40,052 bases of DNA from positions 1-40,052 of the forward strand of contig CAMVQS010000017.1 of NCBI GenBank assembly GCA_947169685.1, given 5' to 3'. Shown here piece by piece: positions 33,548-40,052 of the stretch. The position numbers were made by a program, and so were the translations under genes. The notes beneath the pieces were generated by a model. It was not told the DNA's origin. It worked only from the letters and a program-made list of their open reading frames with translations, and ran no database searches. The DNA is from an uncultured Prevotella sp. GTDB lineage: Bacteria; Bacteroidota; Bacteroidia; Bacteroidales; Bacteroidaceae. Each line of letters opens with the position of its first letter. Position 1 is the stretch's first letter.

Positions 33548-34508
33548 CGGACACGGTGACGATATCTACCGATACGGCAATATCCGAATGAACTTCAGTT
33601 CGAATATTTGTCAGCATACCAATCTTGCGGCGTTGAAAGCATATCTGGCCACAAGGCTGGACGTGATTGCCAACTACCCTGAACCGGAAGCTTGGTCGTT
33701 GGAACGGCTCCTTGCCCGTCAGCTGGATATTCCCGAGGAGTGCGTCGTTGTGACCAGTGGAGCCACAGAAGCCATCTATCTCGTGGCACAGGCTTTCCGT
33801 TATCACTATCGCTTCCTGTCACCGTCGTTTAGCGAATACGAGGATGCTTGTGCTATGTACCCGCCGCAGAGTCAGCATAGCGGCCTTTGGCTTTGCAACC
33901 CCAACAACCCCACAGGTGATGTGTATAGTCAGGAGCAGATTCTTCAATGGACGAAAGAGCATCAGCTTGTGGTTATCGACCAGTCGTATGAGGACTATAC
34001 CGACGCTCCCGTGCTCACCTCCCGTGAAGCCGTTGCTTGGGGAAATGTGATACAGCTCCATTCACTTACCAAGTCGTACGGCATTCCAGGCCTGCGTATT
34101 GGCTATGTGACGGCCCACAGCCGCCTGACTGCTGCCATCCGTCGCTGTTTGCGTCCTTGGGCTGTTAATGCATTGGCTGTCGAGGCTGGAAAGTTCCTGC
34201 TGAATGAGGGCACCCCATTGCGCCCTGACCTTGTGGAGGCACACCGTTTGGCTCTAATGTTAGAGCAGACGGGCTTTGTTCGTGTCACTCCTTCACATAC
34301 CAATTTCATGCTTTGCGAGATTCTTTCCTGTTCAGCAGCGGAACTGAAAGACTATCTGGCTCGACAACACGGGATGCTGATACGCGATGCTTCTAACTTC
34401 AAGGGGCTTACTGCCCGTCATTTCCGTGTGGCTGCCCAGTCACCTGAGGAGAACGACGCTCTGGTTACAGCGATAAGAGAATTCATGGAGGAGAAACGTG
34501 ATGCATGA
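33540..34508 (+). CDS. cobD: Threonine-phosphate decarboxylase
   Basis: A 322-residue PLP enzyme of the class I/II aminotransferase fold that makes (R)-1-amino-2-propanol phosphate from threonine phosphate, the linker of the nucleotide loop. Start MIDGHGDDIYRYGNIRMNFS is typical. Further signs are VVTSGATEAIYLVAQAFRY, WLCNPNNPTGDVYS, VVIDQSYEDYTDAPVL and LHSLTKSYGIPGLRIGYV, whose Lys binds PLP. It is a little shorter than most CobD proteins (about 360) but keeps all parts. The longer frame upstream lies inside cobQ and is rejected. A class I histidinol-phosphate aminotransferase is the paralogue to exclude; context favours CobD. Confidence 0.88.
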   Translation: MIDGHGDDIYRYGNIRMNFSSNICQHTNLAALKAYLATRLDVIANYPEPEAWSLERLLARQLDIPEECVVVTSGATEAIYLVAQAFRYHYRFLSPSFSEYEDACAMYPPQSQHSGLWLCNPNNPTGDVYSQEQILQWTKEHQLVVIDQSYEDYTDAPVLTSREAVAWGNVIQLHSLTKSYGIPGLRIGYVTAHSRLTAAIRRCLRPWAVNALAVEAGKFLLNEGTPLRPDLVEAHRLALMLEQTGFVRVTPSHTNFMLCEILSCSAAELKDYLARQHGMLIRDASNFKGLTARHFRVAAQSPEENDALVTAIREFMEEKRDA

Positions 34509-35448
34509 TGCCTTGATTCTGATATTGTCCCTGTTGATAGGTTGGTTGCTCGACCTCCTGTTAGGCGATCCGCAGTGGATGCCCCATCCCGTAGTGGGCT
34601 TCGGTAAGATGATTGCTTATGGTGAGAAACGACTGAACAAGGGCCGTCATCGCAAACTGAAGGGGGCGTTGATGTCCATCGTCCTCATCGTCCTGACGTT
34701 CGCTGTCACCTGGCTCATTTGCTATTCTCTCACCTCTTACCCTCTCTCCTCTCTCCTCTCTCCTCTCTCCTCTATATTAATCTTCTTCTGCTTGGCAGGT
34801 ACGACGCTCATTCGTGAAGTCCACGAGGTGTTCCGTGCCGTTGACCGTTCGCTGGAGGAGGGCAGGGCGCAGGTTGCCCGCATCGTCGGACGTGAGACCT
34901 CGGAGCTCTCTGCGCAGGAGATTCGCACGGCAGCCTTGGAGACATTGGCAGAGAACTTGAGCGACGGCGTTGTTGCGCCTCTGTTCTGGCTGGCTGTGGG
35001 CGGAGTGCCGGCAATGGTGACTTACAAGATGGTGAACACGCTCGACTCTATGATTGGCTATCGCACGGGGCGTTATCGTGATTTCGGTTGCATAGCAGCA
35101 CGCATCGACGATGTGGCGAACTTCCTTCCCGCCCGTCTGACGGCTCTGCTGATGGTGATATGTGCTGGAAAACCGCAACTAGCAGGTTTCGTGCATCGCT
35201 ATGGACGAATGCATGCATCGCCTAACAGCGGTTATCCCGAGGCAGCCCTTGCAGGCATTCTCAACTGTCGGTTCGGTGGTCCGCATCGCTATTTCGGTGA
35301 GCTCATCGATAAGCCTTATATTGGCGAGAACGACCGTCCGCTGACCTCTGCCGACATGCATAAGGCTGTACGTATCAACCGTTTGGTGGAGATACTTTCC
35401 ATCATCATTATCATCGCAATATACTGTTTAATCAAGATAGAACTATGA
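34501..35448 (+). CDS. cbiB: Adenosylcobinamide-phosphate synthase
   Basis: A roughly 315-residue inner-membrane protein of the CbiB/CobD family, which joins aminopropanol phosphate to cobyric acid. Signatures are LLIGWLLDLLLGDPQWMPHP, VVGFGKMIAYGEKRLN, TAALETLAENLSDGVVAPLF, YKMVNTLDSMIGYRTGRYRD and MHASPNSGYPEAALAG. An adjacent GTG at 34498 is an alternative start; the region overlaps cobD by 8 bp. Residues around 78-93 (TSYPLSSLLSPLSSILIFF) come from a heptanucleotide tract at 34741-34768, which makes the gene a candidate for slippage. Confidence 0.92.
   Translation: MHDALILILSLLIGWLLDLLLGDPQWMPHPVVGFGKMIAYGEKRLNKGRHRKLKGALMSIVLIVLTFAVTWLICYSLTSYPLSSLLSPLSSILIFFCLAGTTLIREVHEVFRAVDRSLEEGRAQVARIVGRETSELSAQEIRTAALETLAENLSDGVVAPLFWLAVGGVPAMVTYKMVNTLDSMIGYRTGRYRDFGCIAARIDDVANFLPARLTALLMVICAGKPQLAGFVHRYGRMHASPNSGYPEAALAGILNCRFGGPHRYFGELIDKPYIGENDRPLTSADMHKAVRINRLVEILSIIIIIAIYCLIKIEL
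34741..34768. repeat. Heptanucleotide tract inside cbiB
   Basis: Four perfect copies of CCTCTCT (28 bp), followed by a partial copy CCTCTA. Each unit added or lost shifts the cbiB frame, so on/off switching is possible. In the present state the gene is open. Confidence 0.88.
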
Positions 35449-35954
35449 AACGAATCATTCTCATAACAGGCGGACAGCGTTCCGGCAAGAGCCGTCAGGC
35501 AGAAGAGTTGGCGCTGAGCCTTTCCGACAACCCCGTCTATGTGGCCACAGCCCACATCTGGGATGACGAGTTCCGTGAGCGGGTACGTCGTCATCAGGAA
35601 CGTCGTGGACCGCAATGGACGAATATTGAGGAAGAAAAATACCTGAGTCGGCACCATCTGGAAGGGCGTGTCGTCGTTATTGATTGTGTGACGCTCTGGC
35701 TGACAAACTTCTTTTTCGACGGTGCTGATGTTGATGCAACACTGGAGGCTGTGCAGCAGGAGTTCGACCGCTTTACGACGCCCGATGCTACCTACATCTT
35801 CGTGACCAACGAGATAGGTTCGGGCGGTGTCAGCGAGAATGCCCTGCAACGCAAGTTCACCGACTTGGAAGGGTGGATGAACCAGTATGTGGCGGCCAAG
35901 GCCGATGAGGTATGGTTAATGGTCAGTGGAATCGCTGTAAAGATAAAAGGCTAA
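35445..35954 (+). CDS. cobU: Adenosylcobinamide kinase / guanylyltransferase
   Basis: A 169-residue CobU. It phosphorylates adenosylcobinamide and transfers GMP to give AdoCbi-GDP. The P-loop is LITGGQRSGKSRQAEELALS, followed by PVYVATAHIWDDEFRERVRR, the conserved HQERRGPQW, VVVIDCVTLWLTNFF and FVTNEIGSGGVSENAL. Length and order are normal. ATGA overlap with cbiB and a 3-bp gap to cobT show tight operon structure. Confidence 0.94.
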   Translation: MKRIILITGGQRSGKSRQAEELALSLSDNPVYVATAHIWDDEFRERVRRHQERRGPQWTNIEEEKYLSRHHLEGRVVVIDCVTLWLTNFFFDGADVDATLEAVQQEFDRFTTPDATYIFVTNEIGSGGVSENALQRKFTDLEGWMNQYVAAKADEVWLMVSGIAVKIKG

Positions 35955-35957
35955 GAA

Positions 35958-37064
35958 ATGAGAACGTTCAAAATAGAAAGACCTGACGACGCCCTGCGTC
36001 CAGACATTCAGGAGAAGATTGACAACCTGAACAAGCCGAAAGGCTCCTTGGGACGCTTGGAGCAGTTGGCCATGCAGGTGTGCCTCATCCAGCAGACGCT
36101 CACCCCCTCGCTGGCTTCTCCCTGTCATCTCTTGCTGGGAGGCGATCATGGCATTGAGCATGAGCATGTCAGCGTCTCTCCCCGTGAAGTCACCTGGCAG
36201 CAGATGATTAACTTCTCGCGAGGCGGAGGGGGTGTCAACATGTTCTGTCGGCAGCACGGCTTTAAGCTGCGCATTGTCGATGTGGGCGTCGATTATGACC
36301 TGTCGCTCTATCCGGGCATCATTGACCGCAAAATTGCGCGAGGCACGCGTAACTTCCTCTATGAGCCGGCAATGACGGAGGAACAGTTCAACCAAGCCAT
36401 ACAGACCGGTGCCGAACTGGTGGACGAGTGCGTTGCCGAAGGCTGTCGAGTGCTCTGCATCGGAGAGATGGGCATTGCCAACACCTCGCCGTCGAGCATC
36501 TGGATGAGCCTCTTCTGCCAGATTCCCCTCGAGGAGTGCATCGGTGCCGGTGCGGGACTTGACTCTCCAGGCATTCGCCACAAGTGCGAAGTGTTGTCGA
36601 AGGCAGTTCTTAGGTCCCCTAAGTTAGGGGACTATAGGGGTCTGAACAGAGGAACTATGAACACTTGTTCAGACCCCCAGCCCCCTAACTTAGGGGGCCT
36701 GTCAACCTATATCCTACGATATTTCGGTGGCTTCGAGATGATAACGGCCATTGGTGCCATGCTCCGTGCAGCAGAGCAACACCTCGTTGTGCTCATCGAT
36801 GGTTTCATCATTACCGCCTGTGCGTTGGCAGCCTGTCGTCTATATCCCGAGGCTCAGGACTACATGGTCTTCGGCCATTGTGGCGACGAGAGCGGCCATC
36901 GTCGCATGCTTGACGCCCTGCATGCCGAGCCGTTGCTCTCGTTGGGGCTTCGTCTGGGAGAGGGAACGGGAGCGCTGTGTGCCTTCCCCATTCTCGATAG
37001 TGCTGTACGCATGATTAACGAAATGAATAATTTTGACAATGCAAATATTACAAAGTACTTCTGA
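35958..37064 (+). CDS. cobT: Nicotinate-nucleotide-dimethylbenzimidazole phosphoribosyltransferase
   Basis: A 368-residue CobT that activates the lower-ligand base to its alpha-riboside phosphate. Signatures are LNKPKGSLGRLEQLAMQV, LLGGDHGIEHEHVSVSPREV, FSRGGGGVNMFCRQHGF, CIGEMGIANTSPSSIW, GAGAGLDSPG, YFGGFEMITAIGAML and RLGEGTGALCAFPILD. About 30 residues (around 218-248) between LSKAVL and LSTYILRYFGG are the translation of a palindromic insert at 36612-36700; without it the length is usual. The insert would lie near the surface in a loop before the GGFE helix; the effect on activity is unknown. Confidence 0.93.
   Translation: MRTFKIERPDDALRPDIQEKIDNLNKPKGSLGRLEQLAMQVCLIQQTLTPSLASPCHLLLGGDHGIEHEHVSVSPREVTWQQMINFSRGGGGVNMFCRQHGFKLRIVDVGVDYDLSLYPGIIDRKIARGTRNFLYEPAMTEEQFNQAIQTGAELVDECVAEGCRVLCIGEMGIANTSPSSIWMSLFCQIPLEECIGAGAGLDSPGIRHKCEVLSKAVLRSPKLGDYRGLNRGTMNTCSDPQPPNLGGLSTYILRYFGGFEMITAIGAMLRAAEQHLVVLIDGFIITACALAACRLYPEAQDYMVFGHCGDESGHRRMLDALHAEPLLSLGLRLGEGTGALCAFPILDSAVRMINEMNNFDNANITKYF
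36612..36700. repeat. MITE-like palindromic element inserted in frame in cobT
   Basis: Terminal inverted repeats of 22 bp (36612-36633 and 36679-36700) share CCCCTAAGTTAGGGG-type sequence, each itself a palindrome. An inner inverted pair, GGGGTCTGAACA and TGTTCAGACCCC, surrounds a short unique centre. The whole folds into a cruciform-like structure, is 89 bp long and is read through in the cobT frame. Confidence 0.85.
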
Positions 37065-37833
37065 CCATTGGTACGACCGCCTCTGGGCGGCGTTCATCTT
37101 CTTCACCCGTCTGCCTTTCTGGCGTATCTACCAGCCTCCCAAGGCAGCTTATCAGGGCGTGGTAGAGTTCTGGCCGTTGACCGGTTGGCTGACGGCAGGT
37201 GTCATGGCGGGTGTGCTCTATGGCGCCTCGCTGCTGTTCACTTACGACGTGGCTGTCGTGCTGGCCATTGTGAGTCGTCTGCTGTTGACAGGAGCCCTCC
37301 ATGAAGACGGACTGGCTGATTTCTTCGATGGCTTTGGCGGGGGAGGACGTGACCGTCAGCGCATCCTCACCATCATGAAGGATTCCCATATCGGAACCTA
37401 TGGCGTGCTGGCGCTGATTGTCTATCTGCTGCTGTTGTTTCTCACTCTTCGCAGCCTGTCGCCTCTCGTTGCAGCCCTGACCATTCTGGCCGTTGACCCC
37501 TATGCCAAGATGGTGAGCGCACAGCTCATTCAGATGCTGCCATACGCCCGCACAGAGGAAACGGCGAAGAACCGTACCGTCTATCGTAAGATTTCCGTTG
37601 CCTCAGCTATCGGTCTTGCTGTTCAAGGACTGCTGCCCATCGGTCTTTATCTGTGGTGGATGCAGGGCCTTATCGACTGGAGCACGCTCATCTTCCTGCC
37701 CTGTCTCACCATGTATTTCCTCTACCTGCTCATCCGCCAGCGGCTACACGGATATACCGGCGACTGCTGCGGAGCCCTCTTCCTCTTGACTGAGTTCACC
37801 GCCTACCTCGTCGTTGCGTACTATACATTGTAG
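37039..37833 (+). CDS. cobS: Cobalamin-5-phosphate synthase
   Basis: A 264-residue inner-membrane protein of the CobS family, which joins AdoCbi-GDP to the alpha-riboside (phosphate). Signatures are FFTRLPFWRIYQPPKAAYQG, EFWPLTGWLTAGVMAG, ALHEDGLADFFDGFGGGGRD, IMKDSHIGTYGVLAL, and a C-terminal YTGDCCGALFLLTEFTAYLV. The acidic cluster HEDGLADFFDG is the proposed metal site. The ATG at 37039 overlaps cobT by 26 bp; a TTG at 37033 is a weaker choice. It is the last gene of the cobalamin locus. A CobC phosphatase, often next, is absent. Confidence 0.93.
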   Translation: MQILQSTSDHWYDRLWAAFIFFTRLPFWRIYQPPKAAYQGVVEFWPLTGWLTAGVMAGVLYGASLLFTYDVAVVLAIVSRLLLTGALHEDGLADFFDGFGGGGRDRQRILTIMKDSHIGTYGVLALIVYLLLLFLTLRSLSPLVAALTILAVDPYAKMVSAQLIQMLPYARTEETAKNRTVYRKISVASAIGLAVQGLLPIGLYLWWMQGLIDWSTLIFLPCLTMYFLYLLIRQRLHGYTGDCCGALFLLTEFTAYLVVAYYTL

Positions 37834-37870
37834 TTACACAATTACGTCATTCTCCTGAATAATAAAACTA

Positions 37871-37899
37871 AGAGGGTGTGCAGATCGCACACCCTCTTT
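37871..37899 (+). terminator. Terminator of the cobalamin locus
   Basis: Perfect stem AGAGGGTGTG / CACACCCTCT with a 7-base loop and TTTC after it, 37 bp past the cobS stop. Confidence 0.8.
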
Positions 37900-37931
37900 C
37901 ATGTCTCAATCCTATTTTTCTGCATAAAAAG

Positions 37932-37963
37932 TTTGGAAAGTTCAAATATTCTTTCTATCTTTG
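37932..37963 (+). promoter_or_regulatory. Promoter of mntA-hepT
   Basis: TTTG (37932-37935), a 20-bp spacer and TATCTTTG (37956-37963), 26 bp before the mntA ATG. Confidence 0.75.
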
Positions 37964-37989
37964 CCTGCAGAAACATAATTGTTACGCCT

Positions 37990-38289
37990 ATGAGCACACA
38001 GATGATGACACAGCAGATAGCCGAGTACTTCAAGACGCAGCCCGTCCTGAAGGCATGGCTGTTTGGCTCTTATGCCCGCGGTGAGCAGACGGAGGACAGC
38101 GATGTCGATATACTGGTGGAATTCGACAAGAATGCGCGTGTGAGTCTGATGAAGCATGCCGGCATGATTGTTGATTTAGAGCAAAGACTCTCTCGTCCAG
38201 TTGACTTAGTGGCTGAAGGTACACTGTTACCCTTTGCAGTTGAGAGTGCTAACAGAGACAAAATCTTGATATATGAGAGAGCCAATTAG
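37990..38289 (+). CDS. mntA: MntA-type minimal nucleotidyltransferase antitoxin
   Basis: A 99-residue nucleotidyltransferase. The core motif LFGSYARGEQTEDSDVDILV has GSxxRG and the DxD metal-binding pair, with a third acidic residue in RPVDLVAEG. In type VII toxin-antitoxin pairs such an enzyme adds AMP to a Tyr of the HepT toxin and silences it. The start at 37990 (MSTQMMTQQI) follows the promoter; the longer frame passes through it. The stop overlaps hepT by 17 bp. Confidence 0.88.
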   Translation: MSTQMMTQQIAEYFKTQPVLKAWLFGSYARGEQTEDSDVDILVEFDKNARVSLMKHAGMIVDLEQRLSRPVDLVAEGTLLPFAVESANRDKILIYERAN

Positions 38290-38641
38290 AGACAAAGGAC
38301 GCTTAGAACATATGGCAGCCGCCATAGATCGCGTATTGGAGTTTATGGCAGACAAGTCATTCGATGACCTGCCTAAGGATAAGATTGAGTATTACGGCAT
38401 TGTCAAAAATATTGAGATTGTAGGCGAAGCAGCTTATAAATTGTCACCACAGTTCAAGGAAGCCCATGCTTCTACTCCATGGAGTGTAATAGAAAAGATG
38501 CGCCACGTTCTTGTTCATGACTATTATAAGATTGATGAAGACGAGGTGAAGTTCGTCATTGAGGATGATCTACGTCCACTTCGTGAGCAAATATCCAAGT
38601 ATCTTACTGAAACCGATTGGAAACAGTGGGAGCATAAATAA
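38273..38641 (+). CDS. hepT: HepT-type HEPN toxin
   Basis: A 122-residue HEPN-domain RNase-type protein (DUF86/HepT). The toxin motif RHVLVHDYY fits R-x4-H-x-Y, with the Tyr that MntA partners modify. Upstream are DRVLEFMADKSFDDLPKDKI and YYGIVKNIEIVGEAAYKLS, typical of the family. The reading frame is complete and the active site is intact. Overlap with mntA ensures linked production. Confidence 0.88.
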   Translation: MREPIRDKGRLEHMAAAIDRVLEFMADKSFDDLPKDKIEYYGIVKNIEIVGEAAYKLSPQFKEAHASTPWSVIEKMRHVLVHDYYKIDEDEVKFVIEDDLRPLREQISKYLTETDWKQWEHK

Positions 38642-38916
38642 TTGTATCACTCTAAAAACTGAATTGCCTATGGGCTGAGATAAATACGATGCGAAAGCAT
38701 TAAGGAGATATAGGATGGACGTCCGCTTTTGATTCTTGTATTCCGAAATCGCCAAATTTCAAAGAATCAGCAAGAACTGAAGTTGATGTTTCACGCTGCA
38801 AGGCGTGGGCATTACTCGTTTAAGCTGATTTGGTGTTTGGCGATACCAGGAATACGTAAGCGAAGTAAGTTGCTCACGTTTTTATTATATTATATTAACC
38901 CTAAGAAAGAAGAATT
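38642..38916. other. Intergenic stretch with small inverted repeats
   Basis: No gene is supported. It holds several short dyads: ATGC-GAAA-GCAT near 38690, GGACGTCC near 38718, GATTCTT (38731) with AAGAATC (38762) enclosing GAAAT/AATTTC, and CACGC/GCGTG near 38800. A 63-codon open frame across it has no family resemblance. A decayed mobile element is possible, not shown. Confidence 0.4.
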
Positions 38917-39102
38917 ATGAGAAAAAAGAATTTATTGCGTTTGCTGACTGTCATGATGGTCGCTATGCTGAATGTTGGATTTGTTTCATGCGGTGGTGAT
39001 GATGTTGATGAGACTATTAATGTGAATAGTTATATCATCGGTACTTGGCATAGTTTCAAAGCTACAGGATATGCATTTTATCAAGAACACAAAATGAATT
39101 AA
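38917..39102 (+). pseudogene. Truncated lipoprotein gene
   Basis: A 61-codon frame starts with a good lipoprotein signal (LLTVMMVAMLNVGFVSC, then GGDDVDETINVNS) and goes on with YIIGTWHSFKATGYAFYQ, the first strand of a lipocalin-like domain of the IGTW type. It stops at 39102, far short of the roughly 130-200 residues of such proteins. No continuation is seen in any frame downstream, so the gene is cut off rather than merely frameshifted. It might still give a short lipopeptide. Confidence 0.6.
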
Positions 39103-39238
39103 GATAAAATTTAGAAAATAGTTAAACATTTCATCGTTCCTCACATCTTTGCATTAGAAAATAACCTGGCCGAATTTTTGTGCTCAGCTCTTTCGTCATG
39201 GGTTTCGTTCTGAAGAGAAAACACTGTGTTTTTTGAGT
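39103..39238. other. Intergenic stretch, nothing recognised
   Basis: A gap of 136 bp between the truncated lipoprotein frame and the 22-bp array. CATCTTTG near 39150 resembles a -7 box but lacks the T of TA and a -33 partner. An AACACTG...GTGTT dyad lies near 39220. Confidence 0.4.
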
Positions 39239-39458
39239 AAAACGGTGCTTTGCAAAAGTCAAAACGGCGCCTCTCTGATGGAAAGGTGCCGAGTTTCCTA
39301 TCTTCCGGCTATAGTCAGCAGACCTTCCGACTATAGTCAGCAGTTCTTCCGACTATAGTCAACAGTTTTGCCGACTATAGTCAACAGCATGGAAAGTGGC
39401 GTTCTTCGTGATGGAAAGTCGGCACCTCCGACACGGAGAGTCGGCACCTGAAGCTCGG
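39239..39458. repeat. 22-bp-period mosaic array upstream of the DUF1015 gene
   Basis: Ten consecutive 22-bp units from 39239 to 39458. Units 1-2 start AAAACGG(T/C)GC. Unit 3 is divergent. Units 4-7 carry the CTATAGTC core, as the perfect palindrome GACTATAGTC in 5-7. Units 8-10 carry GTGGC or GTCGGCACC and end in TGG or CGG. The phase stays at exactly 22 bp across the changes of sequence class. The array ends 25 bp before the -33 box of the DUF1015 gene. Confidence 0.85.
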
Positions 39459-39483
39459 AAATACAAAGAAAAACAAGTTTTCC

Positions 39484-39515
39484 TTTGGTGTTCTTCTCAC
39501 TTATTCGTACCTTTG
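39484..39515 (+). promoter_or_regulatory. Promoter of the DUF1015 gene
   Basis: TTTG (39484-39487), a 20-bp spacer and TACCTTTG (39508-39515). The ATG is 47 bp downstream. Confidence 0.78.
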
Positions 39516-39562
39516 TACGCAGAAAAATAAATGACTGATAAAATCAAAGCATATATATCATC

Positions 39563-40052
39563 ATGGCAATCATTAAACCATTCAAGGGCATTCGCCCGCC
39601 GAAAGAGCTCGTAGAGCAAGTGGAGAGCCGTCCCTACGACGTGCTTGACTCTGAAGAGGCACGCGCCGAAGCTGGCGACAACGAGAAGAGCCTCTATCAC
39701 ATCATTAAACCTGAGATTGACTTCCCCGTAGGAACATCTGAATATGACCCGCGCGTCTATGAGAAGGCTGCCGAGAACTTCCAGAAGTTCCAGGATAAGG
39801 GTTGGCTGGTGCAGGACGAGAAGGAGCAGTACTACATCTATGCGCAGACCATGAACGGCAAGACGCAGTACGGCCTCGTGGTGGGTGCCTACGTGGATGA
39901 CTACATGAAGGGCAACATCAAGAAGCACGAGCTGACACGCCGCGACAAGGAAGAGGACCGCATGAAGCACGTCCGCGTGAACAATGCCAACATCGAACCC
40001 GTGTTCTTCGCCTATCCCGACAACGAGGTGCTCGACCAGCTCATCATGCGCT
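39563..40052 (+). CDS. DUF1015 family protein, N-terminal part
   Basis: The first 163 residues of a protein that continues past the window. The start MAIIKPFKGIRPPKELVEQV and the following SRPYDVLDSEEARAEAGDNE, SLYHIIKPEIDFPVG, YYIYAQTMNGKTQYGLVVGA and NIEPVFFAYPDNE are characteristic of DUF1015, where full-length members have about 410 residues. Function is not established; in Bacteroidetes it is often near serine biosynthesis genes, which cannot be checked here. A good promoter and a 22-bp array precede it. Confidence 0.88.
   Translation, partial: MAIIKPFKGIRPPKELVEQVESRPYDVLDSEEARAEAGDNEKSLYHIIKPEIDFPVGTSEYDPRVYEKAAENFQKFQDKGWLVQDEKEQYYIYAQTMNGKTQYGLVVGAYVDDYMKGNIKKHELTRRDKEEDRMKHVRVNNANIEPVFFAYPDNEVLDQLIMR

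Noticed and set aside
37876..37989. Longer N-terminus for mntA
   Set aside because: The extension includes the terminator of the previous operon and the mntA promoter.
38729..38920. 63-codon open frame before the truncated lipoprotein
   Set aside because: No recognisable domain, covers several inverted repeats, and has no promoter or leader.
39239..39458. CRISPR array
   Set aside because: Units are contiguous 22-bp repeats without unique spacers of 30 bp or more, the unit class changes along the array, and no cas gene is present in the window.

Overview
The window looks like chromosome from a Bacteroidales bacterium, most likely Prevotella or a close relative. Three things point there. Promoters have the Bacteroidetes form (TTTG, 19-20 bp, TAnnTTTG) and Shine-Dalgarno sites are mostly weak. 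The gene families are typical of the phylum: a BtuG-like beta-propeller lipoprotein, DUF2059, LytS/LytR pairs and a 1078-residue lipoprotein receptor kinase. Lipoproteins carry acidic residues after the lipobox Cys. Genus assignment is inference.

Layout. 1-3.65 kb: end of the complex I operon (nuoL tail, nuoM, nuoN). 3.7-4.15 kb: a broken TnpB remnant. 4.3-5.1 kb: a DUF2059 exported protein. 5.2-9.2 kb: a restriction-modification island (Mrr-like endonuclease, SacI-family endonuclease, divergent C5-cytosine methyltransferase, HTH/HicB-like regulator). 9.4-12.4 kb: a replication module of mobile-element type (SF3 helicase, CHC2/Toprim primase) with no integrase. 12.9-14.0 kb: HU-like protein and cytidylate-kinase-like protein. 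14.3-18.8 kb: LytTR two-component system, a beta-helix carbohydrate-binding lipoprotein and a small helical lipoprotein. 19.1-20.8 kb: KDG kinase and KDPG aldolase. 20.8-26.4 kb: the receptor kinase, its response regulator, a membrane protein and a degenerate UDP-GlcNAc 2-epimerase homologue. 26.4-37.8 kb: one cobalamin locus behind an AdoCbl riboswitch, namely btuB, btuG, btuF, btuC, then cobQ, cobD, cbiB, cobU, cobT, cobS. 38.0-38.6 kb: an MntA/HepT toxin-antitoxin pair. 38.9-39.1 kb: a truncated lipoprotein gene. 39.56 kb to the end: start of a DUF1015 gene.

The cobalamin locus should capture corrinoid at the surface (BtuG on BtuB), move it through the inner membrane (BtuF, BtuC) and rebuild it to cobalamin (CobQ, CbiB with CobD, CobU, CobT, CobS). 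No ring-synthesis genes, no BtuD ATPase and no CobC phosphatase are seen here, so it reads as salvage and remodelling.

The most unusual signal is in non-coding repeats. Three unrelated loci (12641-12743, 26381-26512, 39239-39458) carry tandem arrays with an exact 22-bp period. Their sequences differ between loci, most repeat classes have an internal dyad, and each array ends 25-43 bp upstream of a promoter whose -7 box is TACCTTTG. Three heptanucleotide tracts, a pair of 155-bp near-identical palindromic elements each about 10 bp past a stop codon, and two palindromic elements inserted in frame in nuoN and cobT add to a repeat-rich picture.
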